Shown here in pieces: positions 7,766 to 15,519 of a stretch of 22,636 nucleotides of DNA (positions are counted from its first letter, which is position 1; each line of letters opens with the position of its first letter). Origin of the DNA: an uncultured Kiritimatiellota bacterium (GTDB lineage: Bacteria > Verrucomicrobiota > Kiritimatiellia > RFP12 > UBA1067). The notes beneath the pieces were generated by a model, which saw only the letters and a program-made list of their open reading frames with translations, was not told the origin of the DNA and ran no database searches. The DNA lies in NCBI GenBank assembly GCA_934675625.1, contig CAKURH010000061.1:1-22636 (forward strand), read 5' to 3'. The position numbers and the translations under genes are program-made.

Positions 7766-8425
7766 TCAGGCCCCTTCGCCCCGGCAAATCGCGGCGCCCG
7801 CCGAGCAGCCGAGCCGCGTCGCGCCCGCCGCGACCATCGCCTCCGCCGTCGCGCGGTCGCGGATGCCGCCCGCCGCCTTGACGCCCATCTCCGGCCCGAC
7901 GGTCTTCCGCATGAGCCGCACGTCCTCGACCGTCGCGCCGCCCGCGCCGAAGCCCGTCGAGGTCTTCACGAAGTCGAAGCCGACCTTTTGCGCGATCTTG
8001 CAGCCGCGCACGACCTCCGCCTTCGTCAGGTTGCAGCATTCGAGAATCAGCTTCAGCGTGACGTCCGAACGGAACGTGCGGCACGTGCGCACCCACTGGA
8101 GCAGTTCCGCCTCGCACGTCGCCGGCGCGTACTTGAGCAGCCGCTGGTTGACGACGAGATCCAGCTCGTCCGCACCCGCCTGAATCGCGTCCGCCGCCTC
8201 GAAGCACTTCGCGCGGTTCGTGTTCGCACCGAGCGGAAAGCCGATCACGGTGCAGACCTTCACGCCGCTGCCGCACAGGAGCCGCGCCGCCGCCGTCACT
8301 TCGGCCGGGTTCACGCAGACCGAGGCGAAGCCGTAGCGCCGCGCCTCCGCGCAGAGGTTGGTGATCGCCGCCTTGTCGCCGGACGGCTTCAGGAACGTAT
8401 GGTCAATGAGCGGTGCAAGTTTCAT
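7766..8425 (-). CDS. deoC: Deoxyribose-phosphate aldolase
   Basis: This class I aldolase cleaves 2-deoxyribose 5-phosphate to acetaldehyde and glyceraldehyde 3-phosphate in deoxynucleoside catabolism. The protein is 219 aa. IDHTFLKP at the N-terminus, ELDLVVN (Asp89), FVKTSTGF with the Schiff-base Lys154, and VKAAGGIR with Lys183 are all present, so it should be active. The ATG at 8425 is chosen because it opens directly on the conserved IDHT strand; the 27-codon upstream extension is Arg/Ser-rich and overlaps the upstream gene. An AAGGAG motif overlaps the stop region of the preceding metallo-hydrolase gene, whose stop is about 20 nt away, so the two are co-transcribed. No other nucleoside-salvage gene is nearby. 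Confidence 0.95.
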   Translation of the reverse strand: MKLAPLIDHTFLKPSGDKAAITNLCAEARRYGFASVCVNPAEVTAAARLLCGSGVKVCTVIGFPLGANTNRAKCFEAADAIQAGADELDLVVNQRLLKYAPATCEAELLQWVRTCRTFRSDVTLKLILECCNLTKAEVVRGCKIAQKVGFDFVKTSTGFGAGGATVEDVRLMRKTVGPEMGVKAAGGIRDRATAEAMVAAGATRLGCSAGAAICRGEGA

Positions 8426-8444
8426 CCCTGTCTGTCTCTCTCCT

Positions 8445-9845
8445 TCAGTCGAACTTGAAGACCTGCCCCGGGACGGGGGCGACGGCGTTCGCCAGCCCCT
8501 TCTCATTCATGAGCTCGACCATCGCCGCGACCTTCTCCGGCTCGCCGTGGACGGCGAAGGCGTGGCGCACGTTGTCCTTCACCTCGTCGATCCACTCCGA
8601 GAGCCCCTTGCGGTCGGCGTGGGCGGAGAGCGCGTTGATGACCTCGACGCGCGCCTTGAGCGGCACCTCCTCGCCCAGCACCTTGATCGCCTCGCGCCGC
8701 TCGACGATGCGGCGGCCGAGCGTGTTCTCCGCCTGGAAGCCGCAGATGAGGATGATGTTGTCGGGGTCGGGCGCGACCTGCCTGAGGTGATGGACGACGC
8801 GCCCGCCCTCGCACATGCCGGACGCCGCGATGATGACCATCGGCCCCGGCAGGTCGTTGAGGGCCATTGACTCCTCCGGCGCGCCGACGAACGTGAGGTT
8901 CGGGCACGTCAGCGGATCGCGCCCGGCGGCGATCATCGCGCGCGCCTCGTCGTTGTAGACCTCGCGGTGCGCCGCGTAGATGCGCGTCGCCCTCTGCGAA
9001 AGCGGCGAGTCAATGTAGACCTTCAGCTCGCGCGGCAGCTTCCGCTTGTCCGCGAGCCGGTTCAGGTAGTAGATGATCTGCTGCGTGCGGCCGACCGAGA
9101 ACGCGGGTATGAGCAGCTTCGCGTTGTGGCGGTCGATGTGCTTCAGGTACTGTTCGAGACGGTACTCGACGTCGTCCGCCGACGGATGGTAGCGGTCGGC
9201 GTATGTCGATTCGCACAGGAGGATGTCCGCCCCCGCCGGATACTCGAAGTGGCGCAGGATCGGCTGGTTCGGCTGGCCGAGGTCGCCGGAGAAGAGCAGC
9301 CGGTGGTTGTGCCCGTGGTCGGAGCGGACGTCGAGCTGCACGAGCGCCGAGCCGAGGATGTGGCCCGCGTTGAAGAACTCGAGCGTCACGCCCCGGCAGA
9401 TCTCGCGCGGCTCGTGCAGGTGCGTCGGCACGAAGAGTTGCATGAGCGCGTTGATGTCGCTCTCCTCATAGAGCGGCTCGAAGAGCTTCTTGCCCTGGCG
9501 GCGGCGCTTCTTGTTGACGTACTCGAGGTCGCGCTTCTGGAGGAAGCACGAGTCGCGCAGCATGACGTCGCAGAGCTCCGTCGTCGACTGGCGCGCGAAG
9601 ACGCGCCCGCGAAAGCCCTGGCGGACGAGCTGCGGCAGGTTGCCCGAATGGTCGATGTGCGCGTGCGAGAGGATGACGTAGTCGATCGTCTTCGGATCGA
9701 CCGGCAGGTTGCGGTTCTTCTCGAACGCCTCCTTCCGGTGCCCCTGGTAGAGCCCGCAGTCCAGCAGGATCCGCTTGCCGTTCGCCTCGACGAGATGCAT
9801 TGACCCCGTCGTCGTCTGTGCCGCGCCATAGAACGTGATCTTCAT
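8445..9845 (-). CDS. MBL-fold beta-CASP metallo-hydrolase (YSH1/CPSF-like RNase family)
   Basis: This protein is 466 aa. It has the metallo-beta-lactamase metal motif HAHIDH (61-66), then NAGHILGSA, FSGDLG and a CESTYADR turn. The beta-CASP cap is marked by LIPAFSVGRTQQIIYYL, IDSPLS and AASGMCEGGRVVHHL, and the final SAHAD lies in the RMMBL segment. Proteins of this COG1236-type family are exo/endoribonucleases related to the RNA 3'-processing nuclease CPSF73. A strong AAGGAGG ribosome site lies 8 nt before the ATG and there is an extended -10 promoter upstream, so it heads a unit with deoC and perhaps murJ. Its RNA target is unknown. Confidence 0.92.
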   Translation of the reverse strand: MKITFYGAAQTTTGSMHLVEANGKRILLDCGLYQGHRKEAFEKNRNLPVDPKTIDYVILSHAHIDHSGNLPQLVRQGFRGRVFARQSTTELCDVMLRDSCFLQKRDLEYVNKKRRRQGKKLFEPLYEESDINALMQLFVPTHLHEPREICRGVTLEFFNAGHILGSALVQLDVRSDHGHNHRLLFSGDLGQPNQPILRHFEYPAGADILLCESTYADRYHPSADDVEYRLEQYLKHIDRHNAKLLIPAFSVGRTQQIIYYLNRLADKRKLPRELKVYIDSPLSQRATRIYAAHREVYNDEARAMIAAGRDPLTCPNLTFVGAPEESMALNDLPGPMVIIAASGMCEGGRVVHHLRQVAPDPDNIILICGFQAENTLGRRIVERREAIKVLGEEVPLKARVEVINALSAHADRKGLSEWIDEVKDNVRHAFAVHGEPEKVAAMVELMNEKGLANAVAPVPGQVFKFD

Positions 9846-9866
9846 GTGTTCGCCTCCTTGGCGGAC

Positions 9867-9897
9867 ATTATAGCATACTTTCGGCTGGCGCTGTCAG
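9867..9897 (-). promoter_or_regulatory. Promoter of the MBL-hydrolase/deoC unit
   Basis: On the minus strand CTGACA (9897-9892), a 19-bp spacer and TATAAT (9872-9867) preceded by TGC make an extended -10 promoter about 20 nt before the start codon. AAGGAGG follows. Confidence 0.6.
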
Positions 9898-9951
9898 TAG
9901 CTGCCCTTCATCTTCAGCACGGCGAAAGCGTCGCACACGAATGAGGCAAGT

Positions 9952-11694
9952 TCACACCTTCACCTCTTCGAGGCGCACGAGGTCGCGGCCGCGGAACTCG
10001 TAGCAGATGAAGTGCACCGGCGTCCCGCCCGCGAGCGCGGGGAGGTTCGGGTCCGCCGCGTACGCCTTCAGCTGCGCCAGCGCCTCCGCGTGCTTCGCCG
10101 CGAGCTCCGCGTCCGTCGCGTCCGCCTTCGAATGCTTAAGTTCGACAACATAGCTGTGGTTCGGAGTCGCCGGGCCCGCATTCCGATCGGGGAACAGCAC
10201 ATAGTCGGAAAAGCCGTACGGATGCGCGAATTCGGGGCGCACCATATAGCTGCTGTTCATCGTTAGGTAGGCGCGGATGTAGCCATTGATGCGCGCCTCT
10301 CCGCCGATGCCGTCGCGGACGGAACCCGAGACACGATACTTTTCGGCAAGATAGGAAAAGAACGGACGCCACTCGCCGTCGCGCGCGAGGCCGCGGAAGA
10401 GACGGGAAAACTCCGTCAAGTCAACCGGGTCGGCGTCTTTCCCATAGACACTGCGCATATACTCGAAGATCTGGCGGCGCACGCACTCGTTCGGGACGCG
10501 GTAGAACGTCTCGTTGAAGTCAATGCGCCCCATCGTGACGATGCCGTAGTAGTAGTAGAGCGACTTGAAGTTCCTCTCGTCGCAAACCGACTCAATCGGA
10601 AACGATTCGACGAGCGGGAACGTCGTTTCGCCTGCATCCGCCAGCTCTTCCGTCAATGGCAGGATGCCGTCGAACGTCTCGGCATGGTGCTGCGCGGCAA
10701 GAATCATGTTCAGCTTGTTCCAGTCGCTGCGAATGTTGCCGTCGATGAGATTCCGTGGCGGTGCCCCTGTGGCAACGAGCTTCCCAAGGTAATAGAGCGC
10801 CATGTCGCAGTTGTAGAGAAACTCCTTTCCGACGCACGCTTCCGCAAAGCAGTAACTGTCATACCAAGCCTTGACCGTGCTGAGGTGCGGCGCGACATCG
10901 TCCGTATATTTGCCAACGCCCTGAAAATCCACAAAGAGCTGCCGCGTCTCGTCTGCCGTGAAGCCGACCATCGCGTGGAATTCCGCCTCTAGCGAGATGT
11001 TCGTTGCGATGTTGAAGCCGCTCGTGAGGTCGTCCATCGTCACGGGCGAGACGCCCGTCATGAAGATGCGGTCGCACGTGCCCTTGAACTTCTTGAACCA
11101 GCCTCGGTAGAAGCCCGTGCCGTGCGTGATCTCCTTGTAGGGAACCTTCCCCGCCGTCGAGACAATCTCGTTCGTGAAGTTGTCGTACTCGTCCACGATT
11201 ACGTAGATGCCGAGAGCAAGATTTCTGGCAAGGTCACACAGGCGGCTGTATTTCGCTTCCGCCCCCTGCATATGCAAAATCTCGTTCACGTCCGCAAGCG
11301 GCGCAAGGGTCTCCCGATGCCCGAAGATGAAATTGTAGAGGACCGTGTCCATGTAGGCCTCGAACTTCTCCGCCCACGTCACGCCCTGACAGACATTGAC
11401 TTGAGAGAAGTCGAGCGAAAGGACGAAATAGCGGTTCGCGTTCGCCGTCGGGTTCTTCCCGATGTCGAGCCCGCCGAAGAGGCGGTCGAAGTTCGCCTTC
11501 TCCGCGACGTCGTAGTAGCACCTGAGCGTCTCGCAGAGGAGCGACTTGCCGAACCGGCGCGGCCGCACGAAGAAGAGGAAGTCCGCACGATTCTCCATCT
11601 TGCGGATGAACGCGGTCTTGTCGACGTAGTAGCGGTTCTCCAGACGAATGCGCTTGAAGTCCTTGACGCCGTAGGGCAACTGTTCCGATCTCAT
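9952..11694 (-). CDS. AAA-ATPase-like protein with C-terminal PD-(D/E)XK nuclease domain
   Basis: This protein is 580 aa. The N-terminal ATPase part has the Walker A variant PRRFGKS (45-51), preceded by the YYVDKTAFI stretch typical of the AAA-ATPase_like family found as single genes in Bacteroidota and PVC genomes. IYVIVDEYDNF looks like Walker B. The C-terminal domain shows SDYVLF (D497) and VVELKHSK (E518, K520), a PD-(D/E)XK nuclease core. The function in the cell is unknown; defence or mobile-element roles have been suggested for the family. I chose ATG 11694 because the -10 box lies 7 nt upstream; an earlier ATG at 11703 overlaps that box. No ribosome site is seen. It lies just beyond the end of the glycan operon. 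Confidence 0.88.
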   Translation of the reverse strand: MRSEQLPYGVKDFKRIRLENRYYVDKTAFIRKMENRADFLFFVRPRRFGKSLLCETLRCYYDVAEKANFDRLFGGLDIGKNPTANANRYFVLSLDFSQVNVCQGVTWAEKFEAYMDTVLYNFIFGHRETLAPLADVNEILHMQGAEAKYSRLCDLARNLALGIYVIVDEYDNFTNEIVSTAGKVPYKEITHGTGFYRGWFKKFKGTCDRIFMTGVSPVTMDDLTSGFNIATNISLEAEFHAMVGFTADETRQLFVDFQGVGKYTDDVAPHLSTVKAWYDSYCFAEACVGKEFLYNCDMALYYLGKLVATGAPPRNLIDGNIRSDWNKLNMILAAQHHAETFDGILPLTEELADAGETTFPLVESFPIESVCDERNFKSLYYYYGIVTMGRIDFNETFYRVPNECVRRQIFEYMRSVYGKDADPVDLTEFSRLFRGLARDGEWRPFFSYLAEKYRVSGSVRDGIGGEARINGYIRAYLTMNSSYMVRPEFAHPYGFSDYVLFPDRNAGPATPNHSYVVELKHSKADATDAELAAKHAEALAQLKAYAADPNLPALAGGTPVHFICYEFRGRDLVRLEEVKV

Positions 11695-11701
11695 GCCGCA
11701 C

Positions 11702-11710
11702 ATTATATCA
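11702..11710 (-). promoter_or_regulatory. Extended -10 promoter, leaderless start for the 9952-11694 gene
   Basis: On the minus strand TGATATAAT ends 7 nt before the ATG at 11694. Transcription would start at or within a base of the ATG. The 17 bases from the -10 into the gene (11707-11691) are identical to those at 20593-20577 before hicB. Confidence 0.6.
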
Positions 11711-11765
11711 AATTCATCGCAGACTGATTCGCCCGGGCATACACACGATGAGGATTGTGCGACCA

Positions 11766-12752
11766 CTAAAAGAACCTTCGCTGATGATACATGAAACGGC
11801 GCTTGCCAATTTGCAAAAAGCGACGGCTCGTCTTAAAGTCTTGGACGCGATGCACTTCAATCAGTCCGAACAGCGAGAACATCTTCTTGTCCGAATGAGC
11901 CGCTTTCTTCACCGCTTCAATCCAATGTGCTTCGCCCAATGCCATAACATGGTCATATTCCCACTGGAGTGTCTTTGCTGTCGCGACGGACATTCTCTTC
12001 GTCTGTTTGGCCGTATTTGTCGTATGCCAACGGTAACGGAACGTATGCGTGTCTATGGAACAATACTTGCAGATCTTTGACAGCTGAAGATGAAGCCAGA
12101 GGTCTTCAAGTGGGGCCTCTCTTTGATAGGGCAGCACACAATCAAGGTAGCTTCGGCGAACCAGGAATCCATTGGCAACGTGGTTGGTCTCAAGGAACGC
12201 CTCGTATCGTCCGAATCGCTCCGAATGGCCCACAATCCCCGTTCGCCACTCCAGATACTGGTTAAATGTCGCGTAATGCCGCCCCGTCTCGTCATAACAG
12301 ACGTTTCGGTCTTCATCCCAAAGACAAGTTCGCCCGTCCCCGTCCATCAACTCGTTCTGCCCAACAACGACGCCAACGGACTCATCCTCCAGCAACGGTC
12401 TCATCAAGGCCGAGAACGCACCCGGCAAGTACATGTCGTCCGAGGCGATCTCGGCGATTACATCGCCCCTCGCCATCTCACAAAGACGGTTGAGCGTCAC
12501 GCATGTGCCGCCATTCACCTGTGTCGCAGCCTCCACTCGTTCGAATCTGCCGCTCTTCCGCGCCTCTTTGCCCAGAATCTGAATCGCTTTCCACGTGCCG
12601 TCTGACGAACCGTCATCAACAATTACAAGTTCCATGCGCGGCCAGTCCTGGGCCATGACGGAACGAATGCAGGCGCCTATGTACTTCTCGTGGTTATAGG
12701 CGGGAATAAGGACTGATATCAGCGGACAATGCCTGTCTTTCACATCCTTCAT
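11766..12752 (-). CDS. Family 2 glycosyltransferase
   Basis: This is a GT-A fold transferase of 328 aa. PLISVLIPAYNHEKYIGACI and ELVIVDDGSSDGTW carry the nucleotide-sugar-binding aspartates (D46-D47), and IASDDMYLPGA (105-106) is the DxD-like metal site. No membrane segment is obvious. ATG 12752 follows the DUF1796 stop by 4 nt, with GGAAGGGA about 10 nt upstream; the longer frame from 12863 would run through the neighbour. It is the last gene of the eight-gene glycan operon and belongs to its AT-richer part. Donor and acceptor are unknown. Confidence 0.9.
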   Translation of the reverse strand: MKDVKDRHCPLISVLIPAYNHEKYIGACIRSVMAQDWPRMELVIVDDGSSDGTWKAIQILGKEARKSGRFERVEAATQVNGGTCVTLNRLCEMARGDVIAEIASDDMYLPGAFSALMRPLLEDESVGVVVGQNELMDGDGRTCLWDEDRNVCYDETGRHYATFNQYLEWRTGIVGHSERFGRYEAFLETNHVANGFLVRRSYLDCVLPYQREAPLEDLWLHLQLSKICKYCSIDTHTFRYRWHTTNTAKQTKRMSVATAKTLQWEYDHVMALGEAHWIEAVKKAAHSDKKMFSLFGLIEVHRVQDFKTSRRFLQIGKRRFMYHQRRFF

Positions 12753-12756
12753 CCCA

Positions 12757-13497
12757 TTAGTTTCCCTTCCTTTGGAATGAGATGACGCAGTCGACTCTCG
12801 GCCAAATGCGAAATAAGACCTTGCGATGATGCGCACGCTTTGTCCTGACAGCAATGCCATCAAGGAAATGCCATTCCCAATTCGTCTTCAAGAAGTCATA
12901 GTCATTCATCCTTCGTCCAACGTTTTGCACAATGATCCCTCCTCCAAGATTCTGTTCCGTGTCGTGTCCCTGCTCGAAATGACAATAGCGAAGATCAAAA
13001 TGCGCATTGCCAAATCTCTCCGAACAAGTCTCGACCAACTCCTTCAGAAGTTCAATCGGCACATCAACAGGCGTCGCCAGCACCAACAGGAACGAACCCC
13101 CTCTCTCGAAAGCCGATACAAGACGATTCGCACGCTTGTGAATCATTGCGAACACGGCGTCATATTCGCCGGGCTCATCGATTGTTCGGTGAAAGTGATT
13201 GACAAAACGATAGCCTGACCCCGTGTCAACATATTGTCTGACATCCGAATGCTCTTGCGAGTACTCCTTGTCACCTGGTCGAATCTCCTTGAGGTTCTCC
13301 TTTTTCAGAAGATTCGGAAAACCTCTGGCGACCTCGTCAATCCAAAAGCGGACGGGTCGTGCGTCAACCAGATAACACCAGTCAAAGGGCAAAGAAACTG
13401 GGCGCAATCCTCGGAATCTCAGATTGTGCGCCGCCGAACAATTCCCTCCGAGGGAAACAACTAGATCATATGTTTTCTTCTGATTGTCTTTCATCAT
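12757..13497 (-). CDS. DUF1796 putative papain-like cysteine peptidase
   Basis: This protein is 246 aa. The N-terminal motif VVSLGGNCSAAHNLRFRGLRPVSLPFDW matches the DUF1796 signature, in which the Cys (C20) is proposed as nucleophile; FVNHFHR supplies His101/His103 as candidate partners. Members are often found next to glycosyltransferases in polysaccharide clusters, and this one is between a GT8 and a GT2. Whether it is a protease is unproven; a role in modifying a glycan or its carrier is possible. Two ATGs in tandem start the frame, with GGAAAG about 12 nt upstream. Spot-counted GC in this region is well below that of the core genes. Confidence 0.85.
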   Translation of the reverse strand: MMKDNQKKTYDLVVSLGGNCSAAHNLRFRGLRPVSLPFDWCYLVDARPVRFWIDEVARGFPNLLKKENLKEIRPGDKEYSQEHSDVRQYVDTGSGYRFVNHFHRTIDEPGEYDAVFAMIHKRANRLVSAFERGGSFLLVLATPVDVPIELLKELVETCSERFGNAHFDLRYCHFEQGHDTEQNLGGGIIVQNVGRRMNDYDFLKTNWEWHFLDGIAVRTKRAHHRKVLFRIWPRVDCVISFQRKGN

Positions 13498-13566
13498 TCA
13501 AAGTGACTTTCCTTCTCTATGCCCTGCCGCAATCGCCTTGACGAATGCTTGTGCCCTATCGTTCCT

Positions 13567-14571
13567 CTATTGACATGAAAGGCTCAGGCACATGGCCAGC
13601 AGTATGCAAATCGCCAAAGCCAGCCAGAGCCTAACGATTTTCAGATGGTGCACTTTCTTTCTCAGAGACAGTTCTCTGCTGGAGCACCGACTTCTGCTGC
13701 ATCCGTCCCAGTCCAACCCCAGATAGTCATAGATTGTCCACCAGATTTCGTCATAAGCAACGACCGTATTCCACGGTTTACTTCCCGCATAGTGAATAAT
13801 TTTAGGATGCAGCAGCGAGTCGTAGAGTTCAGCTTTCGAATAATGGCTTATAAAGTCCGCCTGTTCCATACATGAGCGCAGATACGGATAGCAAATGTAA
13901 TTAAGAGGAAGGAATGAGACTTTTCCTGCACAGGCGATGTTAATGACATCCTGATCGTTCCATCGTTTGACAATGGAATCGTCATTGACAATCTCAATCA
14001 TTCTTTGTTCTAGGTTGTCATCCCTGATCTTCTTCAAATTCATCACCCAGATTCCACCGGCGAGATAAGAGTCTTTCAGCATCTGGTAGTGCGTTTCATT
14101 GAGATGGGATAACTCATGCGGGCTGAACTTCATGAAGGCATTCTTGACACCCGCGACATAGGCATTCGAGATATCGACCTCCCAAAGCCCGGATATGTCA
14201 TCCGCAAAGACCACATCTACATCAGAGTATATGATTTTGTCGCATTGAGGGAAGAACCTCGCGCCAAAGCAGCGAACGACCGTATCCGACGTGAACTGGC
14301 TTCTGGTCTGATGTCCGTCCCAGCTACCAGCGGCCCATTCTCGCGACAGGAAATCGCCGGTGTCAATGAATTGGAGATTGCCCTTTCCGCTGTGACGGAC
14401 AATCCCAGACAGCAACGCTTGGTTTTCCGGGGATATATCATGATGCAGCACGCGCATCTCCCAGAAAACATCGCCGCACGTCCGATCCAGTAACGACCAG
14501 AATGCAACTGCCGCCGGATTGACGTAATTGTTGTCAAAGGTGAAGAATATGGGAATGCGACGAACACTCAT
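13567..14571 (-). CDS. Family 8 glycosyltransferase with C-terminal membrane anchor
   Basis: This protein is 334 aa. IPIFFTFDNNYVNPAAVAFWSLL at the start, YSDVDVVF (DxD, 117-119) and IHYAGSKPW near the end are the GT8 hallmarks. These retaining transferases use UDP-glucose or UDP-galactose in LPS and capsule assembly. A hydrophobic C-terminal helix (LWLALAICILLAMCLSL) probably anchors it, which is less usual for the family. Its ATG overlaps the stop of the acetyltransferase gene (ATGA). The gene stops at TAG (13569-13567), but the same frame runs 22 more codons to a TGA that abuts the DUF1796 ATG. GC is low: two spot-counted lines gave 45% and 35%. Confidence 0.9.
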   Translation of the reverse strand: MSVRRIPIFFTFDNNYVNPAAVAFWSLLDRTCGDVFWEMRVLHHDISPENQALLSGIVRHSGKGNLQFIDTGDFLSREWAAGSWDGHQTRSQFTSDTVVRCFGARFFPQCDKIIYSDVDVVFADDISGLWEVDISNAYVAGVKNAFMKFSPHELSHLNETHYQMLKDSYLAGGIWVMNLKKIRDDNLEQRMIEIVNDDSIVKRWNDQDVINIACAGKVSFLPLNYICYPYLRSCMEQADFISHYSKAELYDSLLHPKIIHYAGSKPWNTVVAYDEIWWTIYDYLGLDWDGCSRSRCSSRELSLRKKVHHLKIVRLWLALAICILLAMCLSLSCQ

Positions 14572-15080
14572 AGGTGAAGGCTCCTTTGACTGCTTTGCGT
14601 TGACCGGGGACTCCGCGCGTCAACGTAGCCAACAACCCGAGCCGGATTCCCCACGACTATTGCATACGGCGGCACATCAGCCGTCACAACAGCCCCCGCA
14701 CCAATCATCGCACCTTCTCCAATCCTAACCGGCAGGATCGTTGAGTTGGCCCCTAAGGACGCCCCTTTGCACACAATCGTCTTTTCATACGATTTCGGCC
14801 ACTGGCGACTGCGCGGGAATTTGTCATTCGTGAAAGCGACGGATGGCCCCACGAAAACGTCATCCTCCAACGTCACGCCTGACCAGACAGAGACATTGCA
14901 TTTTACCGTTACCCGATTCCCGATGATAACCCCATTTTCAACAAGTGAATTCGCGCAGACATTACAGTCTTTGCCAATTTTCGCGTCTGGAAGGATAACG
15001 CAGAATTGCCAAATCCGCGTTCCTTCACCAATGTCCTTAGACTGGACATCAGACAGAGGATGGATGAACGGTTTCTTCAT
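14568..15080 (-). CDS. fdtC: Left-handed beta-helix acyltransferase, FdtC/QdtC-like N-acetyltransferase
   Basis: This protein is 170 aa, built of hexapeptide repeats (DAKIGKDCNVCANSLVENGVIIGNRVTV, TLEDDVFVGPSVAFTND, GASLGANSTILPVRIGEGAMIGAGAVV). The opening IHPLSDVQSKDIGEGTRIWQFCVI is typical of dTDP-3-amino-3,6-dideoxyhexose N-acetyltransferases. It would use acetyl-CoA on the amino sugar made by the FdtB-like aminotransferase at 16596-17720. It lies 10 nt after the FdtA-like gene and overlaps the GT8 gene by 4 nt. Whether the product is the Fuc3N or Qui3N type cannot be decided from sequence alone, so the symbol is tentative. Confidence 0.82.
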   Translation of the reverse strand: MKKPFIHPLSDVQSKDIGEGTRIWQFCVILPDAKIGKDCNVCANSLVENGVIIGNRVTVKCNVSVWSGVTLEDDVFVGPSVAFTNDKFPRSRQWPKSYEKTIVCKGASLGANSTILPVRIGEGAMIGAGAVVTADVPPYAIVVGNPARVVGYVDARSPRSTQSSQRSLHL

Positions 15081-15090
15081 GGGTCGTTTC

Positions 15091-15519
15091 TCAAGACTTT
15101 GCCGAACAGTTTCTCAGGAACTCCCCGTAGTCCCGAATGTAGTCCGCCTCATTGTAGTGTTCGCTCGCAAGGACCATGACGACGCAGTCGGGCGAGAAGT
15201 TCGTGAACTCACGCCAGACGTTGTTTCTGATGTGCAGCCCCTTGGTCGGCGAGTCGAGATGATAGGTCTCGCGATGCGCACCGTCGTCAAGGATGAAGTC
15301 GCACGAGCCCGACGTGCAGATCACGACCTGCTCCAGGTTCCTGTGCGCATGATGGCCGCGCACGACATTCGGTTCCGTGCCCCAGATGTAATAGACGCGC
15401 TTGATCTCAAACGGGAAGTCTGCGCCCTTCTCAAGCGCGACCAACGACCCCGTCTTGTCGCCGTGAACCGAAAACGTGAGAAGCTCACCTATCATGCTTT
15501 TAGGTTTCCTCAAATCCAT
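15091..15519 (-). CDS. fdtA: dTDP-4-keto-6-deoxyglucose 3,4-ketoisomerase, FdtA/QdtA-like cupin
   Basis: This is a cupin of 142 aa. The core SLVALEKGADFPFEIKRVYYIWG and the motif RGHHAHR (54-60, catalytic-type His57 and His59) are characteristic, as is the closing ADYIRDYGEFL. The enzyme moves the keto group from C4 to C3 of dTDP-4-keto-6-deoxyglucose, the substrate for the FdtB-like aminotransferase. The ATG overlaps the end of the preceding GT2 gene by 10 bp; an in-frame ATG at 15495 has a better AGGAAA ribosome site and is a real alternative. FdtA and QdtA isomerases differ in the stereochemistry at C4, which I cannot determine here. GC is about 57% in one counted line, between the core and the GT8 gene. 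Confidence 0.88.
   Translation of the reverse strand: MDLRKPKSMIGELLTFSVHGDKTGSLVALEKGADFPFEIKRVYYIWGTEPNVVRGHHAHRNLEQVVICTSGSCDFILDDGAHRETYHLDSPTKGLHIRNNVWREFTNFSPDCVVMVLASEHYNEADYIRDYGEFLRNCSAKS

Noticed and set aside
6385..7881. Plus-strand frame of 498 codons opposite murJ
   Set aside because: Composition is extremely Arg/Glu-rich and it is the complement of a MurJ with clear signature motifs.
9895..9951. Short minus-strand frame ELASFVCDAFAVLKMKGSY before the MBL-hydrolase promoter
   Set aside because: It reads like a protein C-terminus but is only 19 codons long with a stop just upstream; too short to call a gene remnant.
11731..11738. GCCCGGGC palindrome after the glycan operon
   Set aside because: It has no loop and no T-run, so it is not a convincing terminator.
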